Source: Bin87 sp965208015 (GTDB lineage: Bacteria > Chloroflexota > Dehalococcoidia > Lucifugimonadales > UBA3495). Taken from it: a DNA stretch of 64,000 bases. The notes under the pieces were generated by a model, which was given only the letters and a program-made list of their open reading frames with translations, was not told the origin of the DNA and searched no databases. This document shows positions 17,629-25,956 of this stretch, in pieces. The number at the start of each line of letters is the position of its first letter. Position 1 is the first letter of the stretch. The translations under genes were made by a program, and so were the position numbers. The stretch spans positions 1,116,001-1,180,000 of the forward strand of contig OZ242308.1 of assembly GCA_965208015.1 (NCBI GenBank), given 5' to 3'.

Positions 17629-18450
17629 TCAGGGTTTTCTCGCGATTACTTCGCCAAAGGCAATGGCGCCCACCGCGCCGGGGGCGTCCTTGAAGTTGTC
17701 CATGTCAATCAGCCACTGGTCAAACTGCTCCTGCGTCGCCAGCCCGAGTTGTATGGCAGCTGCCACCACGCGGGGCATAAAGAACCAGTCGCCGATGAAC
17801 GCTCGCAGGAAGGCCACGTCGGCCGGAGCGCTGAACACCTCGAAGGACGCGCCGGCCTGAACGTCGCCGAACCCCGCTTCCAGCAGCGTGCTCTTCAGTT
17901 CCCGCCCCATCTGAGGGTGTCCGCCGTTTGCGGCCAGCAGATTGCCGAAGGTTGCCCAAGCCGCCGGCGTATGCTCGCTGCTGGGCTCCACAAAGGACGA
18001 TGCTACAATCATTTCCCGGCACGCTACGACGCCGCCCGGCTTGAGCACCCGCTTTACCTCTCGAAGCGCGGCCTGCGTATCGGGCACGTGCATCAGCACC
18101 GCGTGGCAGTGCGCGGCGTCAAAGGAGTTGTCTTCAAAGGGCAGTTCATACACGTTGCCCACGTGGAAGGTGATATTGTCATGTCCGCCGGCAGCAGCAG
18201 CGGAGCGCGCCAACTCTATCTGCGATTCCTCCATGTCTATGCCGTGGGCTTCCCCCGGATGCACCGCCGACGCTAGCCCCACCGTGATGGTGCCCGGTCC
18301 GCAGCCGAAGTCCAGCACTCGCATACCGGATCGGAGGTGCGGCAGCAGGTGGGAGGCGTGGGTCTCGGCGTTGCGCCGGTCCAGCAGTTGCAGAAACTCG
18401 GGACTGTAACCCATGGTGTATTCGTGGGTCTGCTCTGTTGGTTGAGACAT
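17629..18450 (-). CDS. Class I SAM-dependent methyltransferase (UbiE/Methyltransf_11-like)
   Basis: The 273-residue enzyme shows motif I VLDFGCGPGTITVGLA (about residues 45-60), an acidic motif II (GIDMEESQIELA), motif III region NVYELPFEDNSFDAAHC and VLKPGGVVACREM. This is the standard Rossmann methyltransferase acting on a small molecule; the substrate cannot be told from sequence. The ATG follows GGAGGACACGAT. It stands alone, divergent from the cupin cluster. Confidence 0.9.
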   Translation of the reverse strand: MSQPTEQTHEYTMGYSPEFLQLLDRRNAETHASHLLPHLRSGMRVLDFGCGPGTITVGLASAVHPGEAHGIDMEESQIELARSAAAAGGHDNITFHVGNVYELPFEDNSFDAAHCHAVLMHVPDTQAALREVKRVLKPGGVVACREMIVASSFVEPSSEHTPAAWATFGNLLAANGGHPQMGRELKSTLLEAGFGDVQAGASFEVFSAPADVAFLRAFIGDWFFMPRVVAAAIQLGLATQEQFDQWLIDMDNFKDAPGAVGAIAFGEVIARKP

Positions 18451-18605
18451 ATCGTGTCCTCCATCTGGATTATTGCACCGTCAGTATCATGCTCTTTCCA
18501 GCGTAATTGACCCCGGACGCTCTGGCAAGCAGGTTGCTACCGCGCCGGCGGCGGGGTACTATGGCCGCACTTCGGGCTCTCGGGCCTTTCATCCCAGGTG
18601 AACGC

Positions 18606-18944
18606 ATGGCGATATTCCGACTCTATACCGGCCACGACGGACAGTCGCACATCGAAGAGACCAGCCTGGCCGACCATCCGGAATTGGGCGATGCGCAGGC
18701 GGCGCAGTCGATCAACTTCCGGGAATGGCCGCCCGGACACTTCATCGACTGGCACCCGGCGCCGCGTCGGCAGTACATCATCTCCCTTCGCGGCGAGATC
18801 GAGATCGGGCTAGGCGACGGCACCACGTTCCGCTACGGACCGGGAGACGCGCGCCTGGTGGAAGACACCACCGGACAGGGACACACCACCCGCGTAATCG
18901 GCGATGTTCCCAGTCTCACCGCCGTAATTCCCCTCGCCAATTGA
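18606..18944 (+). CDS. Cupin-like small protein, copy 1 of 3
   Basis: A 112-residue beta-barrel protein. It has the cupin-type order PRRQYIISLRGEIEIGLGDGT then GPGDARLVEDTTGQGHTTR; a histidine is kept in the last strand pair. The ATG at 18606 is chosen because it aligns with the starts of the next two genes (MAIFRLYTGHDGQSH against MGQIVRVYTGDDGESH). The three tandem paralogues share DGxSHxEE, the RRQYxxxLxG strand and the GHGH/GQGH motif. This copy is the most diverged. Possible roles are small-molecule binding or isomerase/dioxygenase activity; unknown. Confidence 0.75.
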   Translation: MAIFRLYTGHDGQSHIEETSLADHPELGDAQAAQSINFREWPPGHFIDWHPAPRRQYIISLRGEIEIGLGDGTTFRYGPGDARLVEDTTGQGHTTRVIGDVPSLTAVIPLAN

Positions 18945-18984
18945 TCCACTAACCATTCACTTCAACACACAGGAGGCTATCCTC

Positions 18985-19329
18985 ATGGGACAGATAGTGC
19001 GCGTTTACACCGGCGACGACGGCGAGAGCCATTTCCAGGAACTCACGCCGGACCAGTTCGCCGACATTGCCAACAACGTCGGGCCTGGCGATATCAACGT
19101 CAACCGGCGGGAGTCTCCCAGCTTCTCCGATTACCACAACGCGCCCCGGCGGCAGTACGTGGTCAATCTCAACGGCATCGCCGAGTTCGAGGTGGCCGAC
19201 GGCACCAAGGTGAGGATGTTTCCGGGAGACGTTCTGGTCGCCGAGGACCTGACCGGACACGGACACATCGCCCGCAGCATTGGGGACGATTTCCGCGTCT
19301 CCCTGGCCGTTCCCCTCGCCGAGGGCTAG
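18985..19329 (+). CDS. Cupin-like small protein, copy 2 of 3
   Basis: The 114-residue product begins MGQIVRVYTGDDGESHFQEL behind an AGGAGG site and keeps the barrel motifs APRRQYVVNLNGIAEFEVAD, FPGDVLVAEDLTGHGHIARS. It is closely similar to copy 3. The conserved GHGH pair and the downstream hydrophobic strand (RVSLAVPLAEG) fit a metal-binding cupin. It is separated by about 40 bases from copy 1 and 25 from copy 3, so one transcript is likely. Confidence 0.75.
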   Translation: MGQIVRVYTGDDGESHFQELTPDQFADIANNVGPGDINVNRRESPSFSDYHNAPRRQYVVNLNGIAEFEVADGTKVRMFPGDVLVAEDLTGHGHIARSIGDDFRVSLAVPLAEG

Positions 19330-19354
19330 ACCGCAAGCCAGGAGGAATGGCGCG

Positions 19355-19687
19355 ATGATTATCCGCATCTACGACGGCGACGACGGCGAATCTCATTTCG
19401 AGGAGTTGACCGCAGACCAGTTCGCTGAAATCGCCAACGACGTTGGCCCCGGGGACATCACGGTCGGGCAGCGACCTCCAGGCTGGTGGCAGGATTACCA
19501 CACTGCTCCCCGCCATCAGTACGTTGTGTTCATGTCCGGCGGGGCTGAGATAGAGGTCGCCAGCGGCGACAAACGCCGGTTCGGCCCCGGCGACGTGCTG
19601 GTCGCTGAGGACCTTACCGGACACGGGCATATCATTCGCAACGTTGGCGAGGAACCCCGGGTATCGCTGGCCGTGCCTTTGAAGTGA
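19355..19687 (+). CDS. Cupin-like small protein, copy 3 of 3
   Basis: The 110-residue product starts MIIRIYDGDDGESHFEEL, 8 bases after GGAGGAA. It has the same motifs as copy 2 (APRHQYVVFMSGGAEIEVAS, GPGDVLVAEDLTGHGHI, RVSLAVPLK). The tandem arrangement shows local gene triplication, with copies 2 and 3 the more recent pair. It ends before a hairpin shared with the convergent DUF2851 gene. Confidence 0.75.
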   Translation: MIIRIYDGDDGESHFEELTADQFAEIANDVGPGDITVGQRPPGWWQDYHTAPRHQYVVFMSGGAEIEVASGDKRRFGPGDVLVAEDLTGHGHIIRNVGEEPRVSLAVPLK

Positions 19688-19720
19688 TGTGATCTGACCG
19701 GAAACCGCCGAAACTGCATC

Positions 19721-19744
19721 GGGGGCGACGGCAATGTCGCCCCC
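19721..19744. terminator. Hairpin between convergent genes
   Basis: A perfect 9-bp stem GGGGGCGAC/GTCGCCCCC with a 6-base loop separates the third cupin gene from the convergent DUF2851 gene, overlapping the approach to the stop of the latter by a base or two. No T run on either side. Confidence 0.5.
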
Positions 19745-19745
19745 G

Positions 19746-21062
19746 TCAGCGTCGTGCGTTGGACGCTCCTGCCAGCAGCCGTTGCAGGTGGATCAACCCC
19801 TGTTGCTGTCGTGCGGTGCGGGCCACTCGTCCCCATTCCGACGGCTGCAACGCTGATGCCAGTTCCCGGGTGATCTCGTTCTCGGTGAGCTTTCCGTACC
19901 TCCGGTACAGCTCCAACATCGCGCTCGATTTGCCCGCTTCCCCGGCGAGCGACGCCAATCCGTGCAGAAACGGCAGCGCCGCGTTGACGGCAATATCCCT
20001 GGCCCGGCCGGGTCCAATTAATGCGGCTTCATGTTCCACGCCACCACTCACGCTCAATGCCCGGGTCAGCATGGACGGGTTGCCTCGAGCTGCCACGTTC
20101 GCCAAGCCGGCCAGCAGGTCCTCATGGGCGAATCGGTCCAACAGTCCGGCTGCCCCGGCAACCCTACGGCGTGGGTGATTGGATGGACGCACCCGAAACA
20201 GCTTCCACTGGGCAGCATCCAACGGTGGCCCCAGTTTCGCGGGGGTTCGGCGCCAGCGGTTCGGCCGCTGGTATTTGCCGAACCCGGCCAATCCCAGCAG
20301 CGTGGTGCTCAACGCGGCGTTCCGTTCGCTTTCCGGGGTGCCACGCGCCATGTCTTCCAGCGCGTGGATGGGAGCGGCTATCGCCAATTGCAGAAACGCG
20401 TGCTGGTTGTGCCGGTAACCCAGCGCTTCGCAAATTGATTCCCACAGGGTTTGGGCCGGATCCGCCTCCAGCATCAGCCGTTGCAGCACACGGCTCCTGC
20501 CGAGAAACCGTTCGTCGCCAGCCCGGTTGAGCAGGGCGGCCATCCGTTCCGCCGTGTTCGGTTGCCGGTAGCCGTGTCCTTCCAACAACCGCCAGAGATG
20601 ATCCCTCACTTCGTCCGGCGAATCCTCCATTGGTGGATCATCCAGCAGGCCGCGCAGCGCAACCAACGGAGGTTTCCCACCACTGGCCGTCCCTGAATGT
20701 GGACCGGCCGTTTCCAGAGCGACATGCAACGTCACCCCGTTGTAGTTGGGATCCGCGTGGTGGCCGTGGGATCGCCAATCCTGCTGTCGCAGGTGCACCT
20801 CCACGTCACCTTGCACGAGGCCCTGGTCTTCAACCAGCAGCAGGGCGTTTCGGAAATCGGGGCCCGCGGTGACTCCCGGACGGCCTGGGTAGAGCACTCT
20901 GATCCGGTTTCCGCGTTCGGTTCTGAGCGCCCGGCTCCGTGCGGCCCGACGCTGCCACAGGCGCGCCAGCTGTTTTTCCGTGATGGGCGGCAGCGGATCT
21001 TGCGGATCGACGCCGGACAGTTGCCGGCCGATGTCAGGTTCGCCCGGATCGTTGACGTTCAT
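19746..21062 (-). CDS. DUF2851 family protein
   Basis: The 438-residue protein has the DUF2851 hallmark near the N-terminus: ITEKQLARLWQR, then GPDFRNALLLVEDQGLVQGDVEVHLRQQDW and HHADPNYNGVTLHVALE. The C-terminal half is helical. The family is common in Bacteroidetes, Chloroflexi and Deinococcus-Thermus and has no established function; the conserved acidic and histidine residues (GDVEVH, H-x-DP) look like a nuclease or other metal site. The ATG at 21062 is preferred over an in-frame TTG at 21071. It is divergent from the MBL hydrolase. Confidence 0.85.
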   Translation of the reverse strand: MNVNDPGEPDIGRQLSGVDPQDPLPPITEKQLARLWQRRAARSRALRTERGNRIRVLYPGRPGVTAGPDFRNALLLVEDQGLVQGDVEVHLRQQDWRSHGHHADPNYNGVTLHVALETAGPHSGTASGGKPPLVALRGLLDDPPMEDSPDEVRDHLWRLLEGHGYRQPNTAERMAALLNRAGDERFLGRSRVLQRLMLEADPAQTLWESICEALGYRHNQHAFLQLAIAAPIHALEDMARGTPESERNAALSTTLLGLAGFGKYQRPNRWRRTPAKLGPPLDAAQWKLFRVRPSNHPRRRVAGAAGLLDRFAHEDLLAGLANVAARGNPSMLTRALSVSGGVEHEAALIGPGRARDIAVNAALPFLHGLASLAGEAGKSSAMLELYRRYGKLTENEITRELASALQPSEWGRVARTARQQQGLIHLQRLLAGASNARR

Positions 21063-21208
21063 GGATGACAACCTGTGGCAGGTGTACCACCCGTCGGCGT
21101 CGTCCGTCCATCGCTCGGTGTCAGCAATCGCCGGCGTTGTCAGTTATGAGCGGTATCGGCCGCGCTGCCGGTGTTAGAATGCGCCAATTCTCGGCATCTG
21201 GAGGGACT

Positions 21209-22045
21209 ATGGCTGCCAGCAAGATTACCATTGGCAACGTTGAGATCGCCTCGTTGTCGGACGGCCTACTGGAGTTCGACATCTGCAACTTCTTCCCGGA
21301 CATACCGGCGTCGGACTGGGAACCCTTCCACGACCATCTGACCCCCGACCGCAAGGTGAGCTTCAACCTCGCCTGTTTCCTGGTGCGCTCGGAGGGCAAG
21401 AACATCGCCATCGACACCGGGCTGGGAGCCAAGGACACCCCCGAAACCCCTTGGGGCGAACTGCTGGACGACATGTCGCGCAACGGAATATCTGCGGACG
21501 AAATCGACGCGGTGGTGATGACCCATCTGCACCGCGACCACGTCGGCTGGAATACCGTCCGCGATGACGGCGGCAACCTGAAGCCGACGTTTCCCAACGC
21601 CCGGTACTACTTCAGCAAGGTCGATCTCGACGCCAGCCATGACCCGGCGTTGCAGCCCGACCGGTTCCCCAACGCGCCCGATTGCGTGTGGCCCCTGGTC
21701 GACATGGGCCTGGTGGAGTTGATGGAAGGCGAGTTCAGCATCACCGGCGAGCTGACCACGCTGCCCACCCCCGGCCACACCCCGGGCCACATGAGCATCA
21801 TGATCAACTCTGGCGGCGAGCGCGCCCTGGTTCTGGGCGATGTGCTGCACAACACGTCGCAGATCCAGCAGACTCACTGGGCATCCCGCGCCGACATCAT
21901 CCCGGAACAGGCCATCGCCACGCGGGAATCGGTGCTTGACCGTCTCGAAAGCGAGGGCATCCCGGTGGCGGCGGTGCATCTCCCCGCGCCGGGGTTCGGC
22001 AAGATCGTCCGCTTGCAGGGCCGGCGCTATTGGCAGGCCATCTGA
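21209..22045 (+). CDS. MBL-fold metallo-hydrolase
   Basis: The 278-residue enzyme carries the metallo-beta-lactamase signature VVMTHLHRDHVGW (HxHxDH, about residues 112-117), a later metal histidine in PTPGHTPGHM, an aspartate in ALVLGDVLHN and a final histidine in VAAVHLPAPGFG. This arrangement is that of the AHL-lactonase and related hydrolases that bind two zinc ions. The real substrate is unknown. The ATG after CTGGAGGGACT is used; an upstream extension is not supported. Confidence 0.9.
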   Translation: MAASKITIGNVEIASLSDGLLEFDICNFFPDIPASDWEPFHDHLTPDRKVSFNLACFLVRSEGKNIAIDTGLGAKDTPETPWGELLDDMSRNGISADEIDAVVMTHLHRDHVGWNTVRDDGGNLKPTFPNARYYFSKVDLDASHDPALQPDRFPNAPDCVWPLVDMGLVELMEGEFSITGELTTLPTPGHTPGHMSIMINSGGERALVLGDVLHNTSQIQQTHWASRADIIPEQAIATRESVLDRLESEGIPVAAVHLPAPGFGKIVRLQGRRYWQAI

Positions 22046-22085
22046 GCGGTTTCCCCTTCAGAGCGGCAGCGCTGCCAATGTACAC

Positions 22086-22119
22086 AGGGGCGAATGATCA
22101 TTCGCCCCTATTTTGTTTC
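22086..22119 (+). terminator. Rho-independent-like terminator / palindromic repeat
   Basis: AGGGGCGAAT-GATC-ATTCGCCCCT is a perfect 10-bp stem followed by ATTTTGTTT, 40 bases after the MBL stop. The whole 24-base unit is itself palindromic, like dispersed REP-type elements seen in many genomes. It lies over the first in-frame ATG of the transporter, so the transporter start at 22124 is preferred. Confidence 0.7.
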
Positions 22120-22123
22120 TGAC

Positions 22124-23425
22124 ATGAACGGCACTGGTGAACACGCTCCCGGCCAGGGGAGGATATTTTACGGCTGGGTCATCGTCGCGGCCATGTTCGC
22201 CATCAACTTCTCGACGATGGCGACGGGCACGCTGAACTACGGGCTTTTCGTCCTGCCGATGCAGCGGGATCTGGCTCTGTCCCGCGCGACCTTCGGGTGG
22301 ATGCAGACCACTCGTCGCCTGGCCACGGGCGTGTTCAGTTTTGCGGTGGGATGGCTGATCGACCGCTACGGACCGCGGGCTTACATACCGGTATCGGCGG
22401 TTCTGATCTGCGCGTGCCTAATGCTGGTGAGTTTCAGCAGCCATTCGTGGCAGCTGATCCTGTTCTTCGGCCTCATCGGAGCGTCTGGTCTGGCCGCGCC
22501 TAACGGCATCGTGACGTCGGTGCCGGTGGCCAAGTGGTTCGTCCGCCGACGGGGTCGCGCGTTGGCGCTGGCCGGAGCCGGTCTGGGCATCGGCGGCATC
22601 GTGCTGCTGCCGGTGACCCAATGGCTCATCGACGCCTACGGATGGCGGGGTACTTGGCGAATCCTGGCGCTGCTCTTCTTGGTCATCTCCGTGCCGGCGG
22701 CGGCTTTGTTCTTGCGGCGTCAACCCGAAGACATGGGCCTTCGAGTGGACGGCGGCCCGCCGACGGACTCGTCAGACCCGGGTTCCGCCGTATCTCCGGC
22801 CCAGCCGGCCGACCCGGAAGTGATGTGGACGGTGCGGGAAGCCTTTCGGACCGGAACCATGTGGAAACTGATCGCCGTTTTCGCCTTGTCCGGAGTGGCC
22901 CAGGGTGGAGCGAGCTTTCACCGGATCCCGTACTTCGTCGAGAAAGCCTACGACCCGTTGACGGTTTCCTGGTCCTTCGCCGCCGACGCCGGCGGAGCTG
23001 CCGCGACCTCCCTGGTGGCCGGATGGTTGGCCGACCGCATCCCCACGCGGTTCCTGGCCGCCGCCTCGTTCTCCGGTTTCATCATCGCCATCCTGCTGAT
23101 GATCTACGTGTCATCCGTGGCGACGATGTTCCTGTCCACCATCGTATTCGGCTGTTCGGTGGGCGTCGGCATGATTGTGCACACTTACATCTTCGCCGCC
23201 TACTACGGCCGCGCCTTCCTGGGAACCATCCGCGGCATCGTGATGCCGATCAATCTGCTGTCCGCCGGTCTCGGCGCCCCGCTGGTCGGCTACCTGCACG
23301 ACTACTCCGGTTCGTACCTGCTGGCCTGGTGGACGCTGTTGGGCATCTACGGATGCTCGGCAGCGCTGATACTCACAGCGCTGCCTCCGCGCAAGGAGGC
23401 GAGCCTTGGCATGGTTGCCGGTTAA
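22124..23425 (+). CDS. MFS transporter (monocarboxylate/oxalate-formate antiporter type)
   Basis: A 433-residue protein with twelve hydrophobic segments in two halves. It has RIFYGWVIVAAMFAINFS at the N-terminus, a WLIDRYGPR motif between helices 2 and 3, and VAKWFVRRRGRALALAGAG, which is typical of the monocarboxylate/OFA branch. A hydrophilic central loop (about residues 200-240) precedes REAFRTGTMWKL. The likely substrate is an organic anion; unknown. It stands between a hydrolase and the first protease module. Confidence 0.88.
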   Translation: MNGTGEHAPGQGRIFYGWVIVAAMFAINFSTMATGTLNYGLFVLPMQRDLALSRATFGWMQTTRRLATGVFSFAVGWLIDRYGPRAYIPVSAVLICACLMLVSFSSHSWQLILFFGLIGASGLAAPNGIVTSVPVAKWFVRRRGRALALAGAGLGIGGIVLLPVTQWLIDAYGWRGTWRILALLFLVISVPAAALFLRRQPEDMGLRVDGGPPTDSSDPGSAVSPAQPADPEVMWTVREAFRTGTMWKLIAVFALSGVAQGGASFHRIPYFVEKAYDPLTVSWSFAADAGGAAATSLVAGWLADRIPTRFLAAASFSGFIIAILLMIYVSSVATMFLSTIVFGCSVGVGMIVHTYIFAAYYGRAFLGTIRGIVMPINLLSAGLGAPLVGYLHDYSGSYLLAWWTLLGIYGCSAALILTALPPRKEASLGMVAG

Positions 23426-23467
23426 ACTACGGTACGCTAGCATGACGGCCGGATGGAGGTGAGCGCG

Positions 23468-23746
23468 ATGACGGACGCTGATCGAACCGATACCACTGAG
23501 GCGGAGCAACTGGACCTGGCTGAGGAATTCTACGGGAAGGAGTTGCTACCCAAACTACTGCCCACGGCGAAGGGTCAGATTCTGGTGCTGGACATCAAAA
23601 CCTACGACTACGAAGTTGACGCGGACTTGGAGGTGGCGTCTGACCGTCTGCAAGCCCGCCGCCCGGGCGCGTTCGAGTTCGCATTTCGCATCGGCTGTCC
23701 GGCGGTCTTTACTCTGGGGCGAAAATACGACGTAATCGAAATATGA
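23468..23746 (+). CDS. Small DYEVD protein, partner in aspartic-protease module 1
   Basis: The 92-residue protein starts at the ATG behind GGAGGTGAG. Its pattern is an N-terminal helix EEFYGKELLPKL, then GQILVLDIKTYDYEVD, a helix VASDRLQARRPGA and a final strand FRIGCPAVFTLG. The same pattern recurs at 24981-25556 (twice in one gene) and 38890-39159, each time directly before a retropepsin-like gene. The stop overlaps the next start (ATGA). Function is not known to me; constant coupling to a protease suggests substrate, inhibitor or antitoxin-like partner. Confidence 0.7.
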   Translation: MTDADRTDTTEAEQLDLAEEFYGKELLPKLLPTAKGQILVLDIKTYDYEVDADLEVASDRLQARRPGAFEFAFRIGCPAVFTLGRKYDVIEI

Positions 23747-24114
23747 TTTCCGGAAGGGTTAACGAACGACACGAGGCAATCATCCCGGTTCAAATGCGCG
23801 GCAGCAACCGCCAATTTGAGGTAGTCATTGACACCGGGTTTCAGAGGGGCCATTTGATGCTGCCCAGAGCCGTGATCAGTCAACTCGGCTTGCGACGGGA
23901 AAGGATGATACGCTTCAGGTTGGGGGACGAACGGGTTGCGCGCATTGCTACCTACCGCGGTGAGGTAGTCTGGCACGACGGCTTCAAGCGGGTCAGGGTT
24001 TTGGAATCGGAAGAATTCTATCTGGCCAGCGCCGATTTGCTGGCCGGGAGCCGCGTCTGCATCGACATGACTCCCGGCGGCCCCGTAACTATTGACGAGA
24101 TACCGGTGCCGTGA
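23743..24114 (+). CDS. Clan AA (retropepsin-like) aspartic protease, module 1
   Basis: The 123-residue protein has one Asp-Thr-Gly active-site motif in FEVVIDTGFQRGHLMLP (about residues 29-45), followed by a hydrophobic flap region and LLAGSRVCIDMTPGGPVTIDE at the C-terminus. Single-domain retropepsin-like proteases work as dimers. It starts inside the stop of its partner (ATGA), so the two are translated together. No signal peptide is seen, so it acts in the cytoplasm. Intact, in contrast to the copy at 25556-25930. Confidence 0.75.
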   Translation: MISGRVNERHEAIIPVQMRGSNRQFEVVIDTGFQRGHLMLPRAVISQLGLRRERMIRFRLGDERVARIATYRGEVVWHDGFKRVRVLESEEFYLASADLLAGSRVCIDMTPGGPVTIDEIPVP

Positions 24115-24124
24115 GGGCGGCGGC

Positions 24125-24901
24125 CTACCGTCCCTGCCCCCGGTCCAGATAGTCTTGGGCCGAACCAAGGCCCTCCAGCGCCAGGCCGTAGCCCAGGATG
24201 TCGTGCAGCACTCCCTTCAGTTGGTGCGTCAGCAGCACCCGCGAGTAGCGCAGCACCAGGCGCGGCTGTTGAGCCAGTTGCCTTGCCAACTCCCAGGCCC
24301 GGGGCAGCAGTTCGTCCGTGGGCAGCACCTCAGCCACCAGCCCGAACTCCCGCGCCTTTTCCGCGTCGAGCATCTGGCCGGTCAGCAGGAAATAACGGCC
24401 CCGGTTGATCCCCAGCAGCAGCGGGTAGATGATGTGCATCCCGTCGCCCGGGGTCAGTCCGCTCATGAAGTGACCGGAGTCCTGGAAGGTGGTGTGCGGC
24501 GCAGCCAGGACAATGTCGCTGAGCAGCGGCAGTTCCGAATGACGCAACGCCGGTCCGTTGATGGCCGCGATGATCGGCACTTCGATGTTGAGCAGGTTGC
24601 CTAGCAGGTGCTTCCCTTCCCAGTAGGTGGCATCCCACTGCTCCGGCGTGCGTCGGGGCACGGTATCGCTGCTGCCGGCCGGTCCGGTGAACCCGTCGCC
24701 GGCGCCGGTCATGATGATCACCTTATTCTCCGGGTCGGTTCCAATGGTGTGAAACACCTCCGGCAGCTCGGTGTGCGGGCCGGCGCCCCACTGGAGGGTG
24801 TCGCCGTCGCTGTGCAGCGTCATCTGGAGGATGCCGTCCTCGTGCTCGAATTTGGCAAACTGGAATCGGTTCTGGTAGTCCTCAAACCGCGCCATGACCA
24901 T
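24125..24901 (-). CDS. Enoyl-CoA hydratase/isomerase (crotonase) family protein
   Basis: The 258-residue crotonase-fold protein shows KVIIMTGAGDGFTGPAG (first oxyanion-hole segment), EVPIIAAINGPALRHSELPLLSDIV (second segment) and a C-terminal helical trimer region. Where enoyl-CoA hydratases have GGG(C/N)ELA, this one has LRHSELP. It therefore lacks the usual glycine-rich oxyanion strand and may be closer to the beta-diketone hydrolase branch (6-oxocamphor hydrolase type) than to a hydratase. It converges on protease module 1 with only 10 bases between stops. Confidence 0.85.
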   Translation of the reverse strand: MVMARFEDYQNRFQFAKFEHEDGILQMTLHSDGDTLQWGAGPHTELPEVFHTIGTDPENKVIIMTGAGDGFTGPAGSSDTVPRRTPEQWDATYWEGKHLLGNLLNIEVPIIAAINGPALRHSELPLLSDIVLAAPHTTFQDSGHFMSGLTPGDGMHIIYPLLLGINRGRYFLLTGQMLDAEKAREFGLVAEVLPTDELLPRAWELARQLAQQPRLVLRYSRVLLTHQLKGVLHDILGYGLALEGLGSAQDYLDRGQGR

Positions 24902-24980
24902 CTCCTTTTCTCACTTCGGTTGCGGTCAAGTATAATCAATTCACTCCGCTGCAATTGCCTGCCGACAAAGTGAGAAATTT

Positions 24981-25556
24981 ATGACCACAAAAGATTATGC
25001 TCGCGACGCAGCCATTCAGCGAGCGCAAGATTTTTACAGCTCGGAACTGAGCCATAAACTGGAGCCCGCGGCGTTGGGCAAGTATGTCGTCATTGACGGC
25101 AACTCCCTTGACTACGAAGTGGATGCGAGCATGATTGTGGCTACGGTTCACCTGCAAGACCGTCAGCCCGACGCCAGGATAGCAGTGTTCAAAATCGCCG
25201 ACGATTTTGATTGGCTTACGCGACCACGGCGGGATGCTTCATGTCCCGGAGGGGCCGCCGGGGAGTTCAATGAAGATTTCGGCGAGAGGAATGCTCCACC
25301 TGAAATTAGCCGCAGTACGGCCTCACTGGAAGCCGAAAATTTTTACAACACGGAACTGCGCGCCCAATTGGAGCCGGCACACACCGGCAAGTACATCCTC
25401 ATCACAGGAGAAACTCATGACTACGAGATAGATAGTGACCCCATTGTGGCGGGAGTTCATTTGCTGGACCGGCAGCCTGACGCGGAAATGTTCATGTTCT
25501 GCATCGGTTGCGACAGCCACCAAATCGTGTTTCACGGCTTGAGGCTCTACATATAA
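24981..25556 (+). CDS. Double DYE(V/I)D protein, partner in aspartic-protease module 2
   Basis: The 191-residue protein holds two copies of the domain seen in module 1. Copy A (about residues 10-75) has AQDFYSSELSHKLEP, GKYVVIDGNSLDYEVD and LQDRQPDARI. Copy B (about 115-190) has AENFYNTELRAQLEP, GKYILITGETHDYEID and LLDRQPDAEM. A polar linker rich in R, P and G joins them. The similarity shows internal duplication after the module was acquired. The stop overlaps the following protease start (TAATG). Function unknown. Confidence 0.7.
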   Translation: MTTKDYARDAAIQRAQDFYSSELSHKLEPAALGKYVVIDGNSLDYEVDASMIVATVHLQDRQPDARIAVFKIADDFDWLTRPRRDASCPGGAAGEFNEDFGERNAPPEISRSTASLEAENFYNTELRAQLEPAHTGKYILITGETHDYEIDSDPIVAGVHLLDRQPDAEMFMFCIGCDSHQIVFHGLRLYI

Positions 25557-25930
25557 TGATCACAGGTCGTGTCAACGAACGTTACCAAGCGACCATTCCC
25601 ATTGAGATCGCAATCCCGACAACCTCGGATCTGCGCCCCTATGCCGCGATTATTGACACCGGGTTAGACCACTTTCTAATGATCCCTCGGGCTGTGATTA
25701 TACAGTTGGGCTACCGCATAACGGGAACTGACGAGATGGTAATGGGCAATGAGCAGCGGCATGAATTCGGCCGCAGTTACGTAGCCATACTTTGGGACGG
25801 CGAACCCAGAGCCGTTCCCGCGCTGGTATCCGAAAGCTAAACCCTCGTGGGTGTCCGCCTGCTGGCCGGCTACTATCTGACCGCCGCCATGGTTCCCGGC
25901 GGTCGGGTAACTCTCACCAAACTACCATGA
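25556..25930 (+). pseudogene. Clan AA aspartic protease, module 2, with premature stop
   Basis: The frame starts MITGRVNERYQATIP and has the active-site Asp-Thr-Gly in AAIIDTGLDHFLMIPRAV. It closes at TAA (25838-25840) after 94 codons. The same frame continues beyond with TLVGVRLLAGYYLTAAMVPG and ends KLP-TGA at 25928-25930. This matches the C-terminus of copy 1 (ASADLLAGSRVCIDMTPGG). One A-to-T change (AAA to TAA) would explain the stop. The truncated form keeps the catalytic motif but loses the last strands, so it is probably inactive or a pseudogene. Confidence 0.65.
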
Positions 25931-25956
25931 TCCTGGTTTTTATCGGTACTGCGAAC

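Noticed and set aside
25838..25840. Recoding of TAA/TAG as sense (suggested by in-frame stops at 25838, 15476 and 12365)
   Set aside because: TAA, TAG and TGA all end intact genes in the window, so recoding is unlikely; local decay explains the three cases.
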